Assembly (NCBI GenBank): GCA_032716605.1
Contig: CM064481.1
Coordinates: 14,949,131 to 15,013,130, forward strand
Direction: 5' to 3'
Length of the DNA stretch: 64,000 nucleotides
From: Paralithodes platypus
Lineage: Eukaryota > Arthropoda > Malacostraca > Decapoda > Lithodidae
Shown: positions 11,365 to 22,732 of the stretch, piece by piece
Numbering within the stretch: position 1 is the stretch's first letter
Layout of the letters: each line of letters opens with the position of its first letter
Notes under the pieces: model-generated
Seen by the model: only the letters and a program-made list of their open reading frames with translations
Databases searched by the model: none
Told to the model about the DNA's origin: nothing
Made by a program: the position numbers and the translations under genes

Positions 11365-11945
11365 AGTCCGCTCTAGAGCGGGAAAGTCCGCTCCAGAGCG
11401 GAGCAGACAGACCCGCTCCAGAGCGGACTACACCCTCCCGCTCCAGAGCAGGGCATGCATGCATGACAATGGCAGTCTAGGCAAAGGAGAAAGGCAAGCG
11501 CATAGCAAACAAGAGAGCCAGGGCATTAGAAGGCAAGGCCTAGGACCGACCTGGAGCAGGACTGGCGCCCGCTCCAGAGCGGAACAATCGTAGAGTAGAA
11601 CCAGGTGAAAACAGGAGGGCTAGGGCAGCAGGAGGGAAGGCCTAGGACCGACCAGGAGCGGGACTGGCGTCTGCTCCAGAGCGGAACAATCGTAGAGTAG
11701 AACCAGGTGAAAACAGGAGGGCTAGGGCAGCAGGAGGGAAGGCCTAGGACCGACCAGGAGCGGGACCGGGGTCCGCTCCAGAGCGGAACAGGTAGAGGAG
11801 AGACCCAGTGTAGAAGCCAAAGTGAAGAAGGAGCCCAAGGGGGCCCTGTCCAGAGCGGAATAGACATCGCTGCAGAGCGGAGATGCTTGCACCAGAGCGG
11901 AGATGTCCGCTCCAGAGCGGATTTGTTCGCCCTCGAGCGGAAAGG
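11365..11945. repeat. Array of CCGCTCYAGAGCGG palindromes in DIRS-1 leader
   Basis: Copies of the 14-bp dyad CCGC-TCYAGA-GCGG occur at about 11368, 11385, 11411, 11569, 11773 and 11912, with near copies between. More lie at about 8075-8440, 8515 and 8690 and in both ITRs. Spacing is irregular and part of the array is itself a tandem repeat of about 110 bp (11540-11780). At least fifteen recognisable copies occur in the element. Confidence 0.8.
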
Positions 11946-13152
11946 GAGATGGAGGTAAATACCAACCAAAATGCTCAACCCCAGTGCACAGCAGGACAGC
12001 TGGCAGGGGAGCTTGCATGAGCAAAAATAAAACAGTGCGATGCAGAGGACCGACCTAGAGACGGATAGTCCATCCTAGGGCGGAGCGGGTCCAGAGTGAC
12101 CCGACCACAGCAGCCAAAAAAGAGAACATGTCGGAAGCATAGGACCGACCTGGAGCGGGATTTGTCCATGCTGCAGGGCGGAGCGGGCGCGGAGCCCTTC
12201 CCAGAGACCCGCGTCACCAAAAAGGGTGGAAGGGACGACAGTTCAAGGCATCGTAGAGCTCAAAGGAGGTGAAGACCGTGCCGCGGGGACCTCAATGTAT
12301 GAGGGAGTTCAAATAAGGGGAAGACTGTGTCCCATGAACTCAAGGCCTAGGGGAGCGCCAACAAAAGAAGGGAGAGACAGCGTGAGAGCGAGCGTCAGAC
12401 GAAAAAAGGGTGCCCCACAGAAGGTTAAGTAAAACCAAAGCGTCATACCCCTGCGAGCCTAAGGTGGTTTAGTAAAACCAAAGATCGGCAAGCAAGAGCG
12501 ACGAGGCAACATGGACGGTCTACCAAAAGTCTCTTCTCCCCCTTCTAAAAAGGTAGGCTAGGAACATGAGGCCTAGCCCTGGTGCCCCCCTCCAACTAAA
12601 AGTTAGGCTATGAACAGGGGGCCTAGCCTTGGTTGAGTGGCAGATAAAAACAAAAAACACAGGGCACATTCCAATGCGAAACAATCATGTGAAGGTAAGC
12701 AAAACAGAAGGCCAAAAGAACCTGTCAAGGCAAGGGGGGCGATGCCCCCTTCATCACACACGAAAGTGCACAAGTTAGCCTAACTTTTCGCAAAAACCAC
12801 GCAATGAAAGCAGAAAATAAGCACAAAGCGTAATAGAACCTACCAGGTAAACAAAACTAAGCCACCGCAAGTGAAAATGATGAGAAAAACAGGCAAAGGC
12901 CCAAAATAATAACACTCGCCGAAGAGCGACGCATGCGCAGAAGCGTGACCAACCAGTTTCGACGCCATACTCAAAGTAACACACCTAAGAGCCCATTTGA
13001 AGCGTGCCTACATCACAAATCATCTGTCTAATAACCTTAGGTACCATAAATAAGGCCCACAACTCACCCAAAGGGTAGGCGACAAGAGTAGAAGCACAAA
13101 AATCGGGCGCATAGAAAACAGCGTGTGTGTAGAATTGAGGAGCACGAAAAGA

Positions 13153-13452
13153 AATGCCCAATGAACCCTGTCGGGTAGTGGCGTGGATCCGTCAAGACGG
13201 CTGAAGGAGCCAGATAGGATGGCCTAAAATCCTGTAATTTTCTCTTCTTTCTCATCAATATTTTCTTATTTTCCTTTTCAAATAGTGGCCTCCAAAGTAT
13301 GTACAACGTACCTAGTAGAGAGAGTAAGGTGCTACTCTAGATGTTATCGTTTTATCGCGCTAGTGATTTCGATAATTGCCCGCTCTAGAGCGGAGCAAAA
13401 TTATACGATAAGTATATAGCTCTACGTTGGAACGTAGAGGCTACTACTAAAT
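13153..13452 (-). repeat. DIRS-1 5' inverted terminal repeat and terminus
   Basis: Inverted copy of 4435-4712, continuing to CTACGTTGGAACGTAGAG and ending GGCTACTACTAAAT at 13452. The last 35 bases are complementary to the second half of the ICR at 4853-4887. The element is read leftward from here. Confidence 0.87.
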
Positions 13453-15637
13453 CGATCTATTGCACAGCTAGATAAGGACTGAAATACTCTGCATCATCAA
13501 ACTTCCGTTACCTCACTGTAGACGTTTATGCTATTTTGACCTCTTTTGTCTCATGACAGAAAGTTGAAAATGGTATGGCTCAATTCCTCGCCACCCTAGC
13601 ACCTCTGAAAATGCCACACTTACAGCTGTTCAGGCATGCCAACATATGTCACGATATCAATATATACCCTCTATATTTACTGTCCTTAACAATATAATGG
13701 TTTTGACCCACCTGCATTATCTTTCAATGCAAAAAAATAACAGGTGCTTGATGTGCTTCCTGTGAAATTGTGTTGATTAGAAAAATGTGCAGAATATAAC
13801 TGTTGGTATGCCTGGAGACAAAATATCCTCGTGACTTGCATTGGAAACCATTATTATAGTTATACTAATTAAAATACAACGGATTACTGTGGTAATTTGA
13901 TTTGGAGCTTGAATAAATACTATATTCAAATAAATATATATTTCTGTTCTTACAACATAACTTATATGTATATATTTCTGAACTATAATTACTACACTAT
14001 AACACGCCACAAGCATATGCAAACAAGCAGGCATGCACATACGCACGCATACGCAAACGCACATAATGGCTATTGTTATGTCCACCCACTATTACATGAG
14101 GTGTCACGCAATATATGCTTATGATATATATCTCAATTGCGTAGCATACATTTAATACTGTTGCTAAATAATGACTTTGCTAAGTGTTCCATGCTACAAC
14201 CAAAAATAATTATCTATAAAAAAACATATTCACTCCGATAATGCTTATTGAGGCACACAATATTCTGAGTGTGTGTGTGTGTGTGTGTGATTACCAATTA
14301 TGCCAAGAGTAATGCTTAGTTGACGTAGTTTGTGTTTCCGAGGTTAGAGAGTGATGGTCGACCAATGACTATCACTGTTGTCAATTGCATGAGAATATGT
14401 TATTAGTGGTCTGAGATTGCACAGCATATAAAAGAAAAGACAATGCTGTATTAGTTTAAATAAATAGTACATTTTAAAAAATAACAAATGTAAGGTAGCT
14501 TTCTGAAGTCATAAGAGTAGGTGAATATCTATACTATATCATTAATTATAGCATATTTATCCCCACAACTTACAGTATGTGACACCAAATGATAATATAG
14601 ATTTTAAATAGGTTATATATACTGTAGGCCAATAGTAGATGCAAGTTATCAAATATGACAACATTCGATGGCGGGTCACGCAAGTATAATGTGTCTAACA
14701 CAGAAGAAAAAAAACAATGCCTTATATGGTGAAAATTACATTATATGTGGACTTATTTTACTCCATATCATTATGTGTGTATCTGTTCTTTTGCAATCAT
14801 ATTTACAAGCAGCCTCGTAAGGATCAGTAGATCTGTTGTTGCTTGTTTTCCTTTTTACTTATTTGCTAAACGTGACATGTTGGGTACACTTATACAAATT
14901 GTGTCACAATCGTATGATAATAATCAGATTATTTCCTTGCTCTACCATGGGTCACACCTATCGATTACTTTACATAATCCGTGCCCGATCTATATTTATG
15001 AAAATGGACTGAAACTTGTATTTTGGCTAATTATCTTGCATTATGCTTATAATCCTGTTAACAATATATTTGTGTCGTACATAACTTCACATTTTAGCAT
15101 GATTCGTTGACATTCCTAATCTCTCGCACAAATATATATGAAGCAAATCGAAATCGCCAGGCTCCACATTGGTGAAATAAGGTTGGCTAATGTATGATGG
15201 CTACTGTCTGTATAACATGTAATTCTAATTATTTAAATATTCTTCTAAAGTTATATACTGTACTTTTAACTATTTTGTATTGGCATATACAATAGATTTA
15301 ATGATTATGGTAACGATTCATACAATCATTTAATTGTATTAAAGGCTGTACTGCAAACTATTATTACATCTAGCAAACTCAAAATGACCACTCGCATCCC
15401 TCTTTACAGAACGAAGACCCATTCATTCATACAGACTTACACTAATATATCGCTATCGCTCGCCAGGAAAAAATCGACACTTAAATGACACAAACAGAAA
15501 ACTAATGGGGCTAAACTTGAGAAAGAAAGGGGAACAGAAAAAAGCCCCCTCTCTCCCCTTAACCTCGCATAATTTAGCCGAGTACTCCTATTGTAAACAG
15601 ATTAGGTTCTCTGAGATAAGGTAATCGTAGGATAGGT
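13453..15637. other. AT-rich body of the giant element, no gene recognised
   Basis: Low-GC sequence with a (GT)n run at 14272-14289 and short AT runs. A 121-codon plus-strand frame at 14745-15110 is rich in Ile, Tyr and Phe as expected of random AT-rich DNA, and resembles nothing I know. I see no transposase motif here. Confidence 0.5.
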
Positions 15638-15641
15638 TTAA

Positions 15642-15846
15642 TCCCTTCTGTACCGCGACGTCTTTTTCATTTTATTCTAGCTATATTTAGATGATTTTGT
15701 GCAGCTTAAGAAAGATCTGTGGTAGAATAAAGGGTTAATTGAGATAGTTCAAAGCCGCTTAATTGCTAGAGGGCCTTTTTAAGCTGAAAAATATCGTCTA
15801 ATAGTAGCTAGAAGAAAATAAAAAGACGTCGCCGGTACGAAAGGAG
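15642..15846. mobile_element. 205-bp TTAA-flanked palindromic MITE
   Basis: TTAA flanks at 15638-15641 and 15847-15850. The ends are TCCCTTCTGTACCGCGACGT and, from the other side, CTCCTTTCGTACCGGCGACG. The inverted similarity continues inward through TTCTAGCTA and CAGCTTAA, so nearly the whole element can fold into a hairpin. It is non-coding. TTAA targeting suggests mobilisation by a piggyBac-like transposase. Confidence 0.8.
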
Positions 15847-15850
15847 TTAA

Positions 15851-16009
15851 GAAAGACTGAGTAGAACTATTAACACGATTATGTAATTTAGGTGGTCGCC
15901 ACTTTCTAAGGACAAACGGTTTACGGATAAAGGAAAAGGACATATTTTGATATTAGGGAATATTACATAGAAACACACAAAAAATATACGAGATAATGGA
16001 AGTGAATTA
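15851..16009. other. Short AT-rich spacer before LINE-B
   Basis: Nothing recognisable; the 3' boundary of LINE-B is uncertain and may extend into this stretch. Confidence 0.3.
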
Positions 16010-18225
16010 CATAATGACGAAATACGGTAGAAACTCTTATAACTCTATAACTCTTACATTGAAGGCCTTCGATATGTCTAGCGCAATAGAAAAGGTCTCA
16101 CCGAAGTCCCGAAAGGAGGATGACCAGGAGTTAGTAATATATGAAAGAAGATCTCCAATAGAGCGACCCTTAACCCCTAAAAGTCGGCGCGCAACTTAAG
16201 TCGAGTTAAATAAAGCTGGACTATGTGGCGGCGCTCGACATAACTCGAGTGGCAATTTCAGCACGTAATGTTGCTGAGAGAGAGAGACAAGTGGTGGCAG
16301 GAGAGTAGCGAGTGTATGACTGCTCCAGACCACCGCGGCGAACCTACTGACACGAATCTCACCTCCCTCCTACCTCTCTCACTCGCTATATACGGAATTG
16401 TATCGGGAAAGTGGCTAATTACATGCTTTTTGCACTCGCGTTGCACGGTTATTGCAAGAAAACTAGCCATCATAAAAGGATCGTTATGGTGTCATTCGAA
16501 AGCTCTGTTTATGCCCTTTCAGGGATATATACTTGTTTTACGTTCTGGGTCTTATTTAGGCATGAAAATGATCACGTAAACAGCCCTATTTTGGCTAAAA
16601 ACACCCCGCTGGGCGGTACATATAAATAAACCGCATAGGCCGCTCGTAAAGGGTTAAGGAAGCCATACTGGCGATCTGAGAGTAGATTATGAGAAGATAA
16701 ATGCTTAAGAAATTTGGAAGTAAGAATAGTTTCAAAAACTTTAGAGACACATGAGATGAGAGCAATTGGACGATAGTTGGAGGGTTGAGAATGGTCACCC
16801 TTCTTTGGGACAGGTTGAATGAGAGCGAACTTCCAGCAAGAAGGGAAGACGTTAGAGAAGAGACAGAGACAAAAGAGTTTGCCTAGGCAGGGAGTCAGCA
16901 CGGAAGAACAGTTTTTGGGTACAACAGGAGGAACACCATTCGGACCATACGCCTTCTATGTACTAAGCCCAGAGAGGATAGAAAGTACATCTTTAGAAGA
17001 GATAAGGGTATTAGGCATAAGTAGGAGAGAGGGGGGTGGAGAGGGATGAATAGCACCAGAATCATCCAAGGTGGAGTTTTCAGCGAAAGTTTGAGCGAAT
17101 AGTTCAGCTTTGTCAGAGGAAGAAGTGATGGTTGTGCCATCAGAGTGGAAAAGGGGAGGGAAAAACGAGGAAGAAAAATTGTCGGACAGGTTTTAGGCTA
17201 GATGCTAGAAAGCTTGGGAAGAGCTAGAGTTGGATAGTTCAGTGCATTTATTATTGATGAAAGAGTGTTTGGCAAGTCGAAGAACAGATTTGGCTTGATT
17301 CCGGGCAGAAATATAGGAAGAATGAGATTCTTGAGGTTTAAGGCGTCGGTACCATTTAAATGCTTCCTCCTTATTGCAGACAGCAGTAGAAAAAGCATGA
17401 GTAAACCAAGAATGTTTGCACTAGTCAGAGAGAAAGAAAATGGAATGTATGCCTCCATGCCCGAGAGGATTACCTCGGTAATGCATTCAGCACTCTCCGA
17501 GGGTCCTCGGCCACAGAAGCAAAATTCATTCCATGGGAAATCAAAGAAGTACTGCCAGAGAGTCTCCCAGTTGTCAGCGACAAAGTGCCACAAGCGCCGC
17601 CTGCTAAAAGGATCAGGGGGCCGTACTGGAGAGATAGGACAGATGACAGAGATAAGTTTATGGTCGGAGGAGCCCAAAGGAGAGAAGAGATCGAAAGTAT
17701 AAGAAGAAGGGTTAGAAGTTAGAAACAAGTCAAGAATGTTGGGCCAATCTCCGAGGCAATCCGGGATATGGGTAGGTTGGTGAACCAACTGCTCTAGGTA
17801 ATTTATGATAGAAAAGACGTAGGCTTGTTCACCAAGTTGGTCAGTAGAATTAGAGGAGAGCCACTGGTGGTGATGAATGTTGAAATCTCCTAAAATGGAG
17901 GTTCAGAGAAAGGAGAAATGGCTAGAATGTGTCACTTTAGAGTTTAGATAACCAAACAATTTAAGAAAGTCGGTAGAGTTAGGGGAAAGACAGATATCAC
18001 ATAAATATTTAATATGAGAATGACAGGAAAGATTGAGCCAAAAAGTGGAGAATTCAGAGGAGCCAAAATTGGAAATACGAGAGCAAGTGAGTTTGTTGTG
18101 CACGTATGCACAACATCTGCCTTTGGCTTTTAAACTAGGATAGAGAAAGTAGGAGGATACAGAGAAGGGGCTGATGGCAGTTGCTTCAGACACCTGAGTT
18201 TCACACCCACTAAATATGTCAGCCT
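16010..18225 (-). mobile_element. LINE-B: Jockey-like LINE, endonuclease to RT, broken
   Basis: On the minus strand, from 18225 downward, an APE endonuclease is visible in pieces. There are residues GRCCAYVHNKLTCSRI near 18100, a VHQPTHIPD segment near 17780, DLFLTSNPS and [10 protein letters not shown] linker follows, then RT with FALIQPVPKKGD, NYRPIALISCVSKVFE, NLLSDRQYGF (16900-16660) and, after a TTAA insertion, GRSIGDLLSYITNSW and ALDISKAFN (16169-16060). The YxDD box and 3' end are missing. Several frame changes occur between 17900 and 16900. It belongs to the same general type as LINE-C at 32-33.7 kb. Its upstream edge abuts a tRNA-like sequence. Confidence 0.8.
16174..16653. mobile_element. 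480-bp TTAA element inside LINE-B RT
   Basis: TTAA at 16170-16173 and 16654-16657; ends CCCCTAAAAGTCGGCGCGC and, inverted, CCCTTTACGAGCGGCCTATG. Removing it with one TTAA rejoins the RT frame on the minus strand as RQYGFLKGRSIGDLL, the expected RT motif. This confirms the boundaries. It is non-coding. Confidence 0.85.
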
Positions 18226-18226
18226 T

Positions 18227-18293
18227 GGCTGGGATCGAACCCAGGTCAAGCAGATTCACATGTGAGCGTGCTTGCCACTCGATCGCTGTGGCT
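18227..18293 (-). repeat. tRNA-like (Pol III promoter) sequence, probable SINE fragment
   Basis: The minus strand holds a B-box-like GGTTCGATCCC (18231-18241) and, about 40 bases upstream, an A-box-like GCGATCGAGTGGC. This resembles the 5' half of tRNA-derived SINEs. The arms do not pair into a full acceptor stem, so it is not a functional tRNA gene. It sits at the 5' edge of LINE-B. Confidence 0.45.
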
Positions 18294-18299
18294 CCAGTG

Positions 18300-19088
18300 C
18301 TGAATGAAATTATCAAGCACTAGTCTCGATAAAATGTATGATTGCAGCCAAAACAATAAGGGTGAACCATGGTCGGGAGGTTCATGGTCGATGTATGAAC
18401 TATTAACACGGATATTATATGCGATTGTTGTTACAGGAATGAATGGAGGAGGTTTGTTAGGAGAACATGTGAAGGTATTTGTAACCTTTTAATTGACAAA
18501 CCTGGAAGGTCATCATCCCCGATGTTGTGAAGAGACTGTGTTGTGAAAGTGTATATCATCTGAGGTAAAGTCAATGATATTGAGGCCTGGTGAATGTTGT
18601 TCCGAATGTTAAGATACTTGCTTTGGAAGGTGTTTATTGTATTCATTTTCTCCCAGTCATCATTGTTCCCTTTCTATTGTCCCTTGCTAATCCTCCCCAT
18701 TTATTTAACGGGATTGAAGGGTTGGCTATTGACTGTCTGACTGCCTGTTACACTTTCTGTGGTAGTATTAGCATGACCAGGTGCTGTCTGTAATATACTA
18801 ATGACTATACTGTTTCAGCGACCAGGTAGATGTCAATAGTTCCAGCTGATTGACTTGTGCAACCGTGATTATTTAAACCTTTAAGAATTAATAATTACTA
18901 AAGGACGAGACATTGAACAATATCGCATGAGCTAATCAGCTAGACTTATTGACATCTCACCTCAGCGCCGCTGAAACAGAGTATAGTGTTCCAGCAGCCC
19001 ACATAATGGACACATTAACAATACCCAACAGGGTTTTACAAACTAATGGTCCTCGGAGTCACCGTCCTACAGATATTATCTGCCATCA
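18300..19088. other. Unassigned body of the giant element
   Basis: No gene, repeat unit or conserved motif recognised. Confidence 0.4.
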
Positions 19089-19097
19089 CTCACAGTG

Positions 19098-19595
19098 GTT
19101 ACAGGAGAATTCGCCCCGAAACCAAGTCGCCCCGCTCTTGGACAACGAGTTCGCCCCGTTTATAACCCCCCACCCCCCCCACCACCACCACCACCACCAC
19201 CACCACCACCACCACCACCACCACCACCACCACTACCACTCCTGGAGCTTACTACTTATTTCCATCCCTCCCCCAACCCCTGAGGTCTTCTGTAATAAAA
19301 ACTGATGCAAAGAAGGAATTGAGGACATTACTCATTTGTACTCATTTGTTAGGTTAGGTTAGGTTAGGGTTAGGTTAGGGTAGGTTAGGGTTAGGTTAGG
19401 TTAGGGTTAGGTTATTTTAGGTTAGGTAAGGTTAGGTTAGGTTAGGTTTGGTTTGGTTAGGTTAGATAGATGAAGAGAGGGGGAATTCTTCAGTACCCCT
19501 TTAGGGTGGAGGGGGGACATTAACGGGGCGAACTCGCAGCGGGGCTACTTCTCAAAGCGGGGCGAACTCGTTTCGGGGCGAATTCTCCAGTATTC
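19098..19595. mobile_element. 498-bp Mutator-like MITE with 9-bp target duplication
   Basis: CTCACAGTG occurs immediately outside both ends (19089-19097 and 19596-19604). The ends are inverted repeats: GGAGAATTCGCCCCGAAAC near both termini, followed by GAGTTCGCCCCG-type blocks for about 60-70 bp. A 9-bp duplication with long TIRs is typical of Mutator-like elements, though other groups cannot be excluded. The interior is a CAC microsatellite (about 19166-19232) and a (TTAGG)n tract; there is no coding. Confidence 0.8.
19349..19465 (+). repeat. Interstitial (TTAGG)n arthropod-type telomeric repeat
   Basis: About 117 bp of TTAGG units, several expanded to TTAGGG, with a few variant units (TTTGG, TTTTAGG). 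It lies wholly inside the TIRs of the 498-bp element, so it was likely carried by the element and does not mark a chromosome end. Confidence 0.9.
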
Positions 19596-19604
19596 CTCAC
19601 AGTG

Positions 19605-19768
19605 TACTCGGTTTATGGTTACGCATATAGTTATTAATGATTGTATAGGGTGACAGTCTCTTATCTAACTTATACATTTTATTGCACATAATAGACTTAA
19701 TCATGAGATATTTAACGTTAACATAGTTATATCGGCATTTAACCCCCCCCCCCTCCCCCCCACACACT
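19605..19768. other. Spacer ending in C-run and (CA)n
   Basis: Ends in a C-rich tract and CACACACACT immediately before DIRS-2; a CA-rich tract also follows DIRS-2 at 28381. DIRS-2 therefore landed in a CA microsatellite. Confidence 0.6.
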
Positions 19769-19815
19769 ATAGGTTTGACTCCTGTAAGGAGATAAAGAAA
19801 ACCTAATATTTAGAA

Positions 19816-20115
19816 GTGGCCCCGTAATCATTGACGAACATGCCTATTACATAAGGCATCCTCTTCAAACACTAATCCGCCGTAGTTTGAATCTACCGCG
19901 CAGAGCATTTAAAATCTGAGGAGCCTTCATCATGAGCGCACGCGACCTCACTCGTGGCTTCAGTCATTATGAATTAGGTTCTCACTACGAAAAAACTTTG
20001 TAAAAAATAAAAAACAAAGAAAATAAGAATAACTATCCAATAAGCTTTCCATCATATCGTGGATGTACTTGTGTGGATCTTTGACCAGACGCTGATTCAG
20101 GCGTCATTCTTCCTT
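19816..20115 (-). repeat. DIRS-2 3' inverted terminal repeat
   Basis: Contains GACGAACATGCCTATTACAT through GCTGATTCAGGCGTCATTCT; the inverted equivalent is 28070-28370. The terminus 19769-19815 (ATAGGTTTGACTCCTG...) is unique to this end. Confidence 0.87.
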
Positions 20116-20187
20116 CACTGACATATCAAGTAAACCAAAATCCTTAATACATCAACGAATGGGAAGGGGATGGTCGGGAGGGCCCCA

Positions 20188-20279
20188 GTCGTCAATGATT
20201 ACGGGGCCACTACTAAATATTAGGTTTTCTTTATCTCCTTACAGGAGTCAAACCTATAATTTATTAGTGAACATGCCTG
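20188..20279 (-). repeat. DIRS-2 internal complementary region
   Basis: Its first part (GTCGTCAATGATTACGGGGC ... GAGTCAAACCTAT) is complementary to the left terminus. The second part (AATTTATTAGTGAACATGCC) is complementary to the right terminus, less an internal gap of about 18 bases. Confidence 0.85.
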
Positions 20280-20973
20280 ATTTCTAAGACTGGAGGGGGA
20301 CATTCGTAATCATATCATAACTCTAGAAAAGCAGATAATCAAACAACCACATAGTATTCTTACTTTTGTAAAAAAGAGATATTCGGGTGCATAAACTTTA
20401 TACAGCCTAAATCTTCAAAAAGGGGTACAAGCAGGAGCGTGCTTCAAAGAAGCCTGCTTGAAAAAGGGTTAACTCTGAGACTCTGAGCACAGATCTGCTA
20501 GTTAAGAAGGCACCCCACTTAAAGTAAGTGGGGAAAACTAAAAACTTATAAGTTTACATGTGCACATATAAACCCCATTAACTAGTGGATATATTCCTAA
20601 AAATATAACCAAACATAAATGAATTCTTGTACATTCGTAGAAGTACTGAACTTGTGTACTTATGCAGAAGTAATTACTGCAAAAGTAAAAGTCGTAGTTG
20701 CCACTACCGAGATTTCTCAAAAATCTATTGCTACACAGCCAAAGCTACTTACAACAAGAATTGTCGTAACACTACTATTGGCCTTTAGCACAATTTCCTG
20801 CAATGAATACTACAGAGAAATGTTATAATACAATGCCTACAACCAGAATCACAGCTCGTATGTTCCGAACACATACTCTGGAGGGGTCTAGGGTGTCCTA
20901 TATCACACTGACTGCACCCTCCCCCCCCCCCCCCTTTTCTTGAAATTAAACAAAACGTGACTAAAAGGGCCAC

Positions 20974-22279
20974 CTAGACCCTCTGCCGTAAAGCTATACA
21001 TGGCAAGGAAGGTTTGTCCCGAGCTACTGAAAGGTATCGAGGCAAAAACTTCCGATCAGAGGCCCACAATTGTGTGGACGTAATAACTTCCACCGAAAGA
21101 TTATTAAGGAAACGTAAAGAGGCTGTCCCCTTGCGTAAATCGTGGGTCTTACCCACAACGCCGGGATGCTTCTCTTTAAAGTCCTCGACCAAGAGAGAAG
21201 CCAGTGTACGCTCCATCAATCGTTCACCCGGATTTGCGACCCATAAAGCACCCTGGTGATTTAGAGGTGCCACTCTTAAATATTTGGTTAGAGCTTGCAC
21301 TGGGCAAAAAAGATGGTGCACCTTTCCCCTGTTTAACGCCGGCACCGTGAACTCTGAAAACACGTGTTCACTGTGCTCAATCTCGGCTATGAATCCTGGG
21401 GAAGGTGCAATGTGAATACACTCATGAAGCCTAACAAACCTGAGGCAATTAGGTGCGTTGCTCATCGCCGCCAGCTCAGATACTCTGTTCCCGGTAGCCA
21501 AAGCCATAAGGAATACAGCCCATTTGTAAAATCTGCAGTCTTTGGTACATACGGGAACGAGAATAACAACGATGCTTTGTCCAGAGACCATGTAGGCCTG
21601 AGCTGACGGGGAGGTGGGCGGAGTTTAAAACCTGCCCACATAAATCACTTTCAGATAAATGTTTCTGCATGAACAGACCAATTAAATAATAAACAACCAA
21701 CGCCACCGAGATCACAGTTTGTTTTGTTCGAAGAATCCGAGACGTAAAAGCTTTCCAATGCGATTGAAACTGTCGCTTTGTAGACTGGGTACATTGATTC
21801 GTGAATATCTTGGTCACGTCGCTACCATAAGGTGCTAGCCACTTGGCCTCCTGAATGTCCAAAATGAACAAGTCCGCGAGGTTTCTAGGTTGCCAATTGT
21901 GTTCTAAGTGGAACAACCCGACCAGCAGGGACACTGGGTGCGGGCACCACGTGTTCAAATGCTGTTACCACACTGCGCCGGCCACAGGGGCGCGATTAGC
22001 GAGACTACGCCTCGCTAATCCTGTAGTTTGTTGACTACGTGGCACATTAGAGACGCGTCTGGCGGCGGAAAAGAGATAAATGGAACTCAACCTGTTCTCG
22101 TCCGTCATCAGAGCGTCAGGTCCGCCCGCCGGCGTTATCGTCCGGCGGGTGAGGTACGACTGTGAGTAGCGCCATACACCTTGGCTGTGGCTGTCCCTCG
22201 CTTGCGAGCTCGGTATACTCCCTGAACGGGGGCCCTCGTCCGAGTCCCGTAAAGGTTTATGATAATTAAAAGCTCCCAT
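20974..22279 (-). pseudogene. DIRS-2 tyrosine recombinase, one stop and one frameshift
   Basis: About 430 codons. 22279-21965 is an N-terminal extension without known motif; a TAA near 21966 interrupts the frame. 21958-21630 holds the core-binding part (STKRQFQSHWKAFTSRIL and on). A frameshift near 21625 leads to the catalytic domain, with FLMALATGNRVSELAAM (first catalytic Arg), KTHDLRKGTASL (HxxR box) and DRKFLPRYLSVARD (candidate nucleophile Tyr). The protein would cut and join the circular DNA intermediate of the element. All core residues that I can see remain, so the defects may be recent. No signal for other domains was found downstream. Confidence 0.8.
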
Positions 22280-22732
22280 AGCTTATTAACACATTGAAAG
22301 CAGAGCTGGTGAGCAAAATCATAAAGTATACTAATTAATTTAATTTATATTTAATTGTATTAAAATAAATTACTATAAATAAACACAATATTATCATAAT
22401 ATAATCATAGAAAATATATATGTTTATAATGATTCAGCTATTAAATTATTCCATTAACAAATAAAAATAAGATAAGGCTACCTGAGCTTAACGGCGTTGA
22501 ACATACAGCAATGAGCGGTTCAAGTGCCGACACGACAGAGACTGGGGGAAAACTACCCCGCCCCCGGGAACTACCTGGTCACCTGGTGCAACACCGGTAA
22601 TCCGCCCTGGAAAGAGAATTTTCCGGGGATTAATGCTCATAGGGTTACACCCAAAAAACGGTACAAAATATGTGCCTCAAAAACCGCCGGTCAACGAACC
22701 GTAGCACTCCACCACTACTTTTCGTTGTCCTT

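Larger units (their letters stand above)
4367..13452 (-). mobile_element. DIRS-1: DIRS-like tyrosine-recombinase retrotransposon, degenerate
   Basis: A 9.1-kb element with inverted terminal repeats (about 4435-4712 and 13153-13434) and, next to the left one, an internal complementary region (4782-4887). Its first half is complementary to the element's left end and its second half to its right end. This layout is the hallmark of DIRS elements, which replicate through a circle joined by a tyrosine recombinase. Read on the minus strand the order is leader with palindromes, ORF1-like Cys-rich region, a second ORF1-like block, RNase H end, recombinase remnant, ICR, 3' ITR. No reverse transcriptase core was found, and every frame is broken, so it is non-autonomous. 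It lies inside the giant TIR element. Confidence 0.85.

Noticed and set aside
11365..11945. CRISPR-like array of short palindromic repeats
   Set aside because: Irregular spacing, no unique equal-length spacers, no cas genes, and the context is a eukaryotic DIRS-like element.
14745..15110. 121-codon hydrophobic frame as a membrane protein of the giant element
   Set aside because: Composition matches AT-rich random sequence and no homologous motif was recognised.
18227..18293. Functional tRNA gene
   Set aside because: A- and B-box-like sequences are present, but stems do not pair and it abuts a LINE; more likely SINE-derived.
18949..19305. Histidine-rich protein frame
   Set aside because: Produced by the CAC microsatellite inside the 498-bp element; no codon or domain support.
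19349..19465. Chromosome end
   Set aside because: The TTAGG tract is short, degenerate and enclosed by TIRs and target duplications of a small transposon.
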